A DNA stretch of 64,000 bases from Synergistaceae bacterium DZ-S4 (GTDB lineage: Bacteria > Synergistota > Synergistia > Synergistales > Synergistaceae): positions 62,001 through 126,000 of the forward strand of contig JAPCWD010000001.1 in assembly GCA_025943965.1 (NCBI GenBank), in the 5' to 3' direction. The position numbers and the translations under genes are program-made. Under the pieces are notes generated by a model. The model did not search any database. It saw only the letters and a list, made by a program, of their open reading frames with translations, and had not been told where the DNA came from. Shown piece by piece: positions 59,161-64,000 of the stretch (within the stretch, counting starts at the first letter, position 1; each line of letters starts with the position of its first letter).

Positions 59161-60483
59161 TCAGTCTGTGTCAGGCCTGCTTTGAGCCTTACCCTTCCTC
59201 AGGAAGGTAGGTTCGTCGAGCTCATCCGCGGCTGCCCTGGAAAAAGCTTCTGTTTCCTGCACCACATCTTCCTTCTGTTCCAGCCATGAGGGGCCTCTTC
59301 TTATCTCAGCCGCTGGAGCTGTTTCAGTTTCTTTTTTTTCTTCTGCAGCATTTGTAACGGATCCTTGCCGGACAGGCCTTTGCTGTTCATTTTTGAAGAT
59401 GGGTCTCTGGGATGTTGAGTGTGATCCGCCGCGGGAGCTGCTGTTTTCAAAGTGGTCTTCTTCAAAGCCTGTTGCAACGATGACTATCTCCACGCTGCCC
59501 TCCATGTCGCTGTCCTCAGCGCATCCCCAGACAAAGGTAGCATCTTCGGAGATGATCTCTTCGATATATGCGGCAGCCTGCTGGATTTCGAATATCCCAA
59601 GATCCTCGCCGCATGTGATGTTCATAAGTACCCCCTTGGCTCCATGCATCGAGCATTCCATCAACGGGCTCTCCAGGGCTTCCCTGAGGGCGTTTTCGAT
59701 CCTGTTTTCGCCCTTCGCACACCCCACACCCATAACGGCTATGCCGGCGTGCTTCATTACGGCCTTTAGGTCTGCAAAATCCACATTGACCATCCCTGGC
59801 CTTGTAACAAGGTCTGTGACACCCTGCACCGCCTGTCTCAGAACTTCGTCTACCATGGAGAAGGATTCGCTCAGCGGAGTCTCTTTACGGCAGATCTGGA
59901 GAAGCCTGTCGTTGGGCACTACTATGAGTGCGTCGACACACTTGCGGAGTTTGGCTATACCCTCTTCTGCGTATCGCATCCTCCTGGCTCCCTCAAACAT
60001 AAAGGGCTTGGTGACCACTGCTACGGTAAGAATGCCCATTTCCTTCGCTGTCTGGGCAATTATCGGAATGGCTCCTGTACCAGTGCCTCCTCCCATGCCG
60101 GCAGTCAGGTATACCATGTCAGAGCCTCTGAGATACTCCCTGATCTCAGCGAGTGACTCCTTTGCCGCCTGTTCGCCTATTTGGGGCAGGGCGCCCGCTC
60201 CCAGTCCCTTTGTGACCCTCTCGCCGAGAACTATCTTGTTTTGGCTGAGGGACATGTCAAGACTTCTGATGTCCGTGTTGACAGCAAGGATATCCACACC
60301 TTCTATTCCCTTGCTTATAATGTGGTTGAGGGCGTTTCCTCCCCCTCCTCCTACAGCTATGACCTTTATGGATTCTCTGCGGGCAGGTTCAGATCTATTT
60401 TGTGCAGAAGGAGCATTAGTCTTCGATGTCCCTTCGGATTCATCGGGATACGGATAGCAAAGCTCTTTTGCAGGTATACTCAA
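59161..60483 (-). CDS. ftsZ: Cell division protein FtsZ
   Basis: A 440-residue tubulin-like GTPase. Signature elements: V-G-G-G-G-G-N-A near residue 45, N-T-D, G-M-G-G-G-T-G-T-G-A (tubulin signature), P-N-D-R-L and N-V-D-F-A-D-L. The C-terminal 120 residues are a charged linker and tail. It builds the Z-ring at midcell. It stands alone; no ftsA or mur genes are adjacent. Glycine count of the first loop is one more than many FtsZ, otherwise ordinary. Confidence 0.95.
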   Translation of the reverse strand: MSIPAKELCYPYPDESEGTSKTNAPSAQNRSEPARRESIKVIAVGGGGGNALNHIISKGIEGVDILAVNTDIRSLDMSLSQNKIVLGERVTKGLGAGALPQIGEQAAKESLAEIREYLRGSDMVYLTAGMGGGTGTGAIPIIAQTAKEMGILTVAVVTKPFMFEGARRMRYAEEGIAKLRKCVDALIVVPNDRLLQICRKETPLSESFSMVDEVLRQAVQGVTDLVTRPGMVNVDFADLKAVMKHAGIAVMGVGCAKGENRIENALREALESPLMECSMHGAKGVLMNITCGEDLGIFEIQQAAAYIEEIISEDATFVWGCAEDSDMEGSVEIVIVATGFEEDHFENSSSRGGSHSTSQRPIFKNEQQRPVRQGSVTNAAEEKKETETAPAAEIRRGPSWLEQKEDVVQETEAFSRAAADELDEPTFLRKGKAQSRPDTD

Positions 60484-60563
60484 TTGTCCACCACTCCCGT
60501 TTATTGTTGATGTATAATCAGAACATTTCCAACACCATTATACAACAGAGGAGGGAGGGACGG

Positions 60564-61691
60564 TTGGAATTAAACGAAGGAAAATCTAAAAGAAAGGATA
60601 TCATTCAGGGCGACCGTGCAGCTTTTATTTTTTTCATGGCGGTTTTTGCTTTCCTTGCATGGCAGGTCACCCATCCGATGATGATGACACTTATATGGGC
60701 GGGAATGCTCTCCTTCATCGTTCAACCGGTCTACCGCTATTTAACAGACCTTTCAGACGGGCAATTCAGGAACATTTCTGCCGCTGCGGCACTCTGCCTG
60801 ATAGCAGTCCTCTTCATAATACCGCTGATATATATAATTGCCTCCCTTGGAGCCGAGATCTCAAAAATCATAGGGACAATGACGGACTTCATGTCCAGAA
60901 ACGAGATCAGCCAGACAAGGGATCTTGTTGAACTTATCCCGGAGTGGTTCCCCGACTGGTTAAAGGACTACCTCAAAGATTTTCTTCTTGATTCAGGCTC
61001 TGTAAGGGATTTTGTTCAGAAAACGGCACAGTGGGTGGGCGGATATCTTACCAACATTTCAAAAAAGCTGATCCACGGTGCCTCTTCGATCCTTATAGAA
61101 ATGCTGCTGGTCATGATGGTCTCCTTCTTCTTCATCAGGGACGGGGCCGGCATCGTTGAATACATAAAAAGTGTAACGCCCCTTTCTGAAGATGAGAGGA
61201 CCATGTTCTTCTCCCGGACGAAAAAGCTTCTCAATTCGGTCATCTTCGGCATATTGCTGACAGTAGCCATCCAGGCGGTGCTTGGGGGCATCGGATGGTG
61301 GTTCGTAGGGCTGGGCAGCCCGGCCTTCTTCGGCATGCTGATGTTTTTTTTCGGTATGTTTCCTGCCGGGACCTCAGTGGTCTGGATACCCGGAGGGATA
61401 TACCTGATCCTTTCAGGCGACGTTAAGGGAGGCATCGCCCTTCTGGCATGGGGAGCCGCAGTGGTCGGAACGGTGGACAACCTGCTCCGTCCTTTCCTGA
61501 TAAGCGGAGGCAAGGGGAAAGGCGAGGAGATCCCGACACTGCTGGTCATACTTGGGCTCTTCGGAGGAGTCATCAAGTGGGGGTTTCTGGGGATCTTTCT
61601 CGGACCGCTTATATTAGTGCTCTTTATCCTGATCTTTGATCTATACCGATCTCGCTGCTGCCTGAAAAAAAGTGAGGATACCCTGTCATGA
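60564..61691 (+). CDS. AI-2E family transporter (PF01594)
   Basis: A 375-residue membrane protein with about eight helices. The centre has N-S-V-I-F-G-I-L-L-T-V-A-I-Q-A-V-L-G-G and the late L-I-S-G-G-K-G-K-G-E-E-I-P-T-L-L-V, both of the AI-2E/UPF0118 family. The family includes ion/Na+-H+ antiporters; the autoinducer name is not evidence of signalling. The frame is open from 60426, but a TTG at 60564 behind GAGGGAGGG is the sensible start. It overlaps mntP by four bases. Confidence 0.83.
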   Translation: MELNEGKSKRKDIIQGDRAAFIFFMAVFAFLAWQVTHPMMMTLIWAGMLSFIVQPVYRYLTDLSDGQFRNISAAAALCLIAVLFIIPLIYIIASLGAEISKIIGTMTDFMSRNEISQTRDLVELIPEWFPDWLKDYLKDFLLDSGSVRDFVQKTAQWVGGYLTNISKKLIHGASSILIEMLLVMMVSFFFIRDGAGIVEYIKSVTPLSEDERTMFFSRTKKLLNSVIFGILLTVAIQAVLGGIGWWFVGLGSPAFFGMLMFFFGMFPAGTSVVWIPGGIYLILSGDVKGGIALLAWGAAVVGTVDNLLRPFLISGGKGKGEEIPTLLVILGLFGGVIKWGFLGIFLGPLILVLFILIFDLYRSRCCLKKSEDTLS

Positions 61692-62242
61692 CCACAGATA
61701 TCAGCACTTTGGCAACCGCCGCTTCCATTGCCATGGATGCCTTCTCCGTCTCAGTATGCATGGGCATATGCCACGGAAAACTGGACAGGCGTGACGCACT
61801 TACCCTCGGGGGAGCTTTCGGGATCTCGCAGTTTGGGATGCCGCTGCTTGGCGCCCTGATCGCAGCCAACATTACGGGACTTCTCAACAGCTGGGCACCG
61901 TGGATAGGAGCGGCACTTATAGTATGGGTCGCATTGAACATGATAAGGGAGGCATACCTCGGTAAGGACAGGACAAAATCCTGCATGAACATAACACCGG
62001 CCAACGTCCTTATCCTGGCGTTCGCCACCTCCATCGATGCACTGATAGTTGGATTCTCGATAAAAAGCTCCGGCGGGTCGGCGCTGCTTCTTGCCGTCGC
62101 TGCCGGAGCCATAACTTTCCTGCTCTCCTTCTACGGAGCGCTCGGAGGGAAAAAACTCGGTGAAAAAATCGGCTCCTACGCCGAATATTCCGGCGGTGCC
62201 GTGCTTATCCTCGTAGCCATAAACATCCTTTTCAAAGGCTAA
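61688..62242 (+). CDS. mntP: Putative manganese efflux pump MntP
   Basis: A 184-residue, six-helix membrane protein with the duplicated motif A-x-x-I-A-M-D-A-F-S-V-S and F-A-T-S-I-D-A-L-I-V-G of MntP, where the Asp residues bind Mn2+. It exports Mn2+ (inferred). ATGA overlap with the AI-2E-family gene makes a two-gene operon. No Mn riboswitch was seen in front of it. Confidence 0.86.
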   Translation: MTTDISTLATAASIAMDAFSVSVCMGICHGKLDRRDALTLGGAFGISQFGMPLLGALIAANITGLLNSWAPWIGAALIVWVALNMIREAYLGKDRTKSCMNITPANVLILAFATSIDALIVGFSIKSSGGSALLLAVAAGAITFLLSFYGALGGKKLGEKIGSYAEYSGGAVLILVAINILFKG

Positions 62243-62256
62243 GAACGGAGAACGGC

Positions 62257-63372
62257 TTATACTTCTATAAGCTCGTAGATCCTTGTGCCTATCCCAAGCT
62301 TCTCACAGTGCTCAAGCGTAGTCTGCCAGTGGGTGTCGGGATGGATAGTATGGAAATGATCCTCTTTTTTGCACCCTTTGATCTTTTCTTCCAAAATACT
62401 CCCCGAAACAACAGGCGCTTTCATAACAGCTTCAGCACAGGCCTGGTCCAGAGCTACAGGGTCCTTCGAAGCGAATATCCCGACATCGGAGACCACTGGA
62501 AGATCGTTTTCAACATGGCAGTCGCAGAAAGGAGAGACATCTATGACAAAGCTTATATGGAACTGCGGTCTGCCGTTAAGCACGGCCTTTGCATATTCAG
62601 CCATCTTTCTGCACATGGTCTCGTTTGATTCATAATCTGTCGGACTTATGGCATCAAAAGGGCAAAGTGACAGGCAGCGTCCACACCCTACACATTTCAG
62701 CTTTTCTATCACGGCCTTACCGTTGCCGTCAAAGGTTATAGCATCGTGGGCGCAACCGCTTATACACTTCCTGCATGATCTGCATCTGGATGGCTTGACT
62801 TTCAATTTGCCTGTACTGTGCATCTCCATCTTCCCGGCTCTTGAGCCCGAACCCATGCCGATATTTTTGATAGACCCTCCGAAGCCGCTCTGTTCATGTC
62901 CCTTGAAGTGCGTCATTGATATGATGATATCAGCATCCATGACGGCTCTGCCGATCCTGGCCTCTTTTACGAATTCCCCGCCCGGTACAGGCACAATAGA
63001 TTCGTCAGACCCCTTAAGCCCGTCGGCTATTATCACCTGACACCCTGTGCAGAAAGGATTGTAGCCATTCTCATAAGCAGAATCGAGGTGTTCAAGAGCA
63101 TCCTTCCTCCGCCCTGCATATAGTGTATTGCAGTCCGTAAGAAAGGGCTTTCCCCCAAACTCTTTGATCATATCTGCCACTACTTTCGAAAAATTGGGCC
63201 TCAGATAAGCCAGGTTTCCGGGTTCACCAAGGTGGAGCTTGATCGCGGCGTACTGCTTTATGAAGTCGATATCCCCGATTCCCGCACATCTGACAAGTTT
63301 GTCCAGTTTTTGAAGGATATTCCTGTCTGGTGTAGTTCTGAGATTTGTAAAATAGACCCTCGATCTTTCCAT
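62257..63372 (-). CDS. DUF362-type protein with 2x4Fe-4S ferredoxin domain
   Basis: About 371 residues. The N-terminal DUF362 domain (A-I-K-L-H-L-G-E-P-G-N, L-T-D-C-N-T-L-Y, M-T-H-F-K-G-H-E-Q-S-G-F-G-G) is joined to a ferredoxin with C-R-S-C-R-K-C-I-S-G-C-A and C-V-G-C-G-R-C-L-S-L-C-P-F. Function unknown, probably redox. The frame opens at 63498, but the ATG at 63372 with AAAGGAAC upstream begins at the usual family start. Confidence 0.83.
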   Translation of the reverse strand: MERSRVYFTNLRTTPDRNILQKLDKLVRCAGIGDIDFIKQYAAIKLHLGEPGNLAYLRPNFSKVVADMIKEFGGKPFLTDCNTLYAGRRKDALEHLDSAYENGYNPFCTGCQVIIADGLKGSDESIVPVPGGEFVKEARIGRAVMDADIIISMTHFKGHEQSGFGGSIKNIGMGSGSRAGKMEMHSTGKLKVKPSRCRSCRKCISGCAHDAITFDGNGKAVIEKLKCVGCGRCLSLCPFDAISPTDYESNETMCRKMAEYAKAVLNGRPQFHISFVIDVSPFCDCHVENDLPVVSDVGIFASKDPVALDQACAEAVMKAPVVSGSILEEKIKGCKKEDHFHTIHPDTHWQTTLEHCEKLGIGTRIYELIEV

Positions 63373-63763
63373 GTTTATCAGTGTTCCTTTCCATTCTGAT
63401 TCTTTCTGTCTTTCATTTTGCCGGCTCGCTGAAGACAGAGACGGATATACCATATGTCTGTCTGACATTGCATAGTATACCAATTTATATATAGACATAG
63501 GTCCTTTTTTTGCGCGATTACCCGACCGTGCTCCCGATCATGGATCAGACAGATATTGGAATTATTTGGTCAAAATTAGTCTATTCTTATATACTCATTT
63601 TTAAGCCCCCTGGTCCTTTTTTCATCAATTCTTCCTTAACAACATTATGATGGAAACACGAGCCGACCGATTTTAAAAACCCCCATTCTGACATCTTAAC
63701 AGAGAAAAAGGGAGAAAATTGATATAGAATAGATCAAAGAGATAATAAAGGAGGCAGAGATCC
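63373..63763. other. Intergenic region upstream of the terminal cupin gene
   Basis: About 390 bases, AT-rich towards the right. TTGGTC and TATATA boxes near 63586-63613 could form a plus-strand promoter for the cupin gene (weak). Nothing else was recognised. Confidence 0.4.
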
Positions 63764-64000
63764 ATGGTCTTGAAAAACACTGCAGAACCTCTGAGACGCG
63801 AGAGACTCGGCGGATGCGGCGCAGGAGCCGCCGATACTTTCCCCGTTGCGATCCCGGACCAGGAAGGTGCTTTTATTATGTCAACGAGACTGGAGCTCGA
63901 CCCCGGAGCTTCTGTAGGCTATCACAGGCACGAAGGGACTGAGGAAGTATATTTCATCATGTCCGGGAAGGGACTTTACACTGAAGAGGGAAAAGCGTGT
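63764..64000 (+). CDS. Cupin-domain protein, cut by the window end
   Basis: First 79 residues of an open frame. G-A-S-V-G-Y-H-R-H-E-G-T-E-E-V-Y-F-I-M-S-G-K-G is a complete cupin motif 1 with two His and a Glu ligand. AAAGGAGG lies before the ATG. The end is outside the window, so size and further domains are unknown. Third cupin of the window. Confidence 0.75.
   Translation, partial: MVLKNTAEPLRRERLGGCGAGAADTFPVAIPDQEGAFIMSTRLELDPGASVGYHRHEGTEEVYFIMSGKGLYTEEGKAC

Noticed and set aside
59393..60457. 354-codon plus-strand frame
   Set aside because: Antisense shadow of ftsZ.

Overview
The window reads as a chromosomal segment of a strictly anaerobic, amino-acid- or peptide-fermenting bacterium, most likely of the Synergistota. 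This placement is inferred from gene content and style; no rRNA or phylogenetic marker was analysed. Supporting points are trimeric [FeFe]-hydrogenase and formate dehydrogenase modules, a selenocysteine formate dehydrogenase, a Mop-type molybdenum aldehyde oxidoreductase, phosphate butyryltransferase, several aminotransferases, a bacterial SUI1 protein, and O2/NO defence by a flavodiiron protein, Hcp and a rubrerythrin. Coding density is high, many genes overlap by 1-4 bases, and TTG/GTG starts are common.

Layout. 1-2 kb: DUF3006 protein, nitrilase-family amidase, Gpt-type phosphoribosyltransferase, and a 42-residue ORF behind a consensus promoter and large palindrome. 2.1-6.6 kb (minus): molybdenum hydroxylase, cupin, aminotransferase. 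7.1-9.2 kb: azlCD, then an orphan response regulator. The leaders of the molybdenum hydroxylase and of the response regulator carry two copies of one structured RNA. 9.4-15 kb: methyltransferase, DUF3795, B3/4-domain protein, an ApbE / NusG-domain-II / Gx-transporter operon, M23 peptidase, hydrolase. 15-19 kb: Ptb, Hcp, flavodiiron protein. 19.6-25.6 kb: tRNA-Arg(CCU), aminotransferase, and envelope or unknown proteins.

25.8-39.1 kb is the energy core. A minus-strand hydCDBA-like [FeFe]-hydrogenase operon and a plus-strand formate dehydrogenase operon diverge from a 760-bp control region. Each has its own NuoE-like, thioredoxin-fold 2Fe-2S and NuoF-like subunits, so each catalytic subunit (HydA or selenocysteine FdhA) has a private NAD/FMN module. 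A formate channel, MobA, beta-carbonic anhydrase and a rubrerythrin-like protein follow FdhA. Together they can interconvert formate, CO2, H2, NAD(H) and ferredoxin.

39.2-44.5 kb is an AT-richer defence cassette: an XRE regulator, a methyltransferase-like protein and a 1337-residue GIY-YIG/helicase/methyltransferase fusion. 44.7-49.7 kb (minus) holds a set of likely regulatory proteins: PHP, two DRTGG proteins, a degenerate hydrogenase-like Fe-S protein, two HATPase proteins, and an FdhD lacking its catalytic cysteines. 49.9-54.8 kb: tandem EamA transporters, SUI1, GNAT, a BFD-like protein, and DUF134-Mrp with an operator over the start site. 55.05-55.66 kb is a non-coding array of long covarying stem-loops, the least explained part of the window. 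55.7-64 kb: SYLF protein, HIT, YigZ, small exported protein, degenerate metallopeptidase, FtsZ, AI-2E-family permease with MntP, DUF362 ferredoxin, and a cupin cut by the window end.
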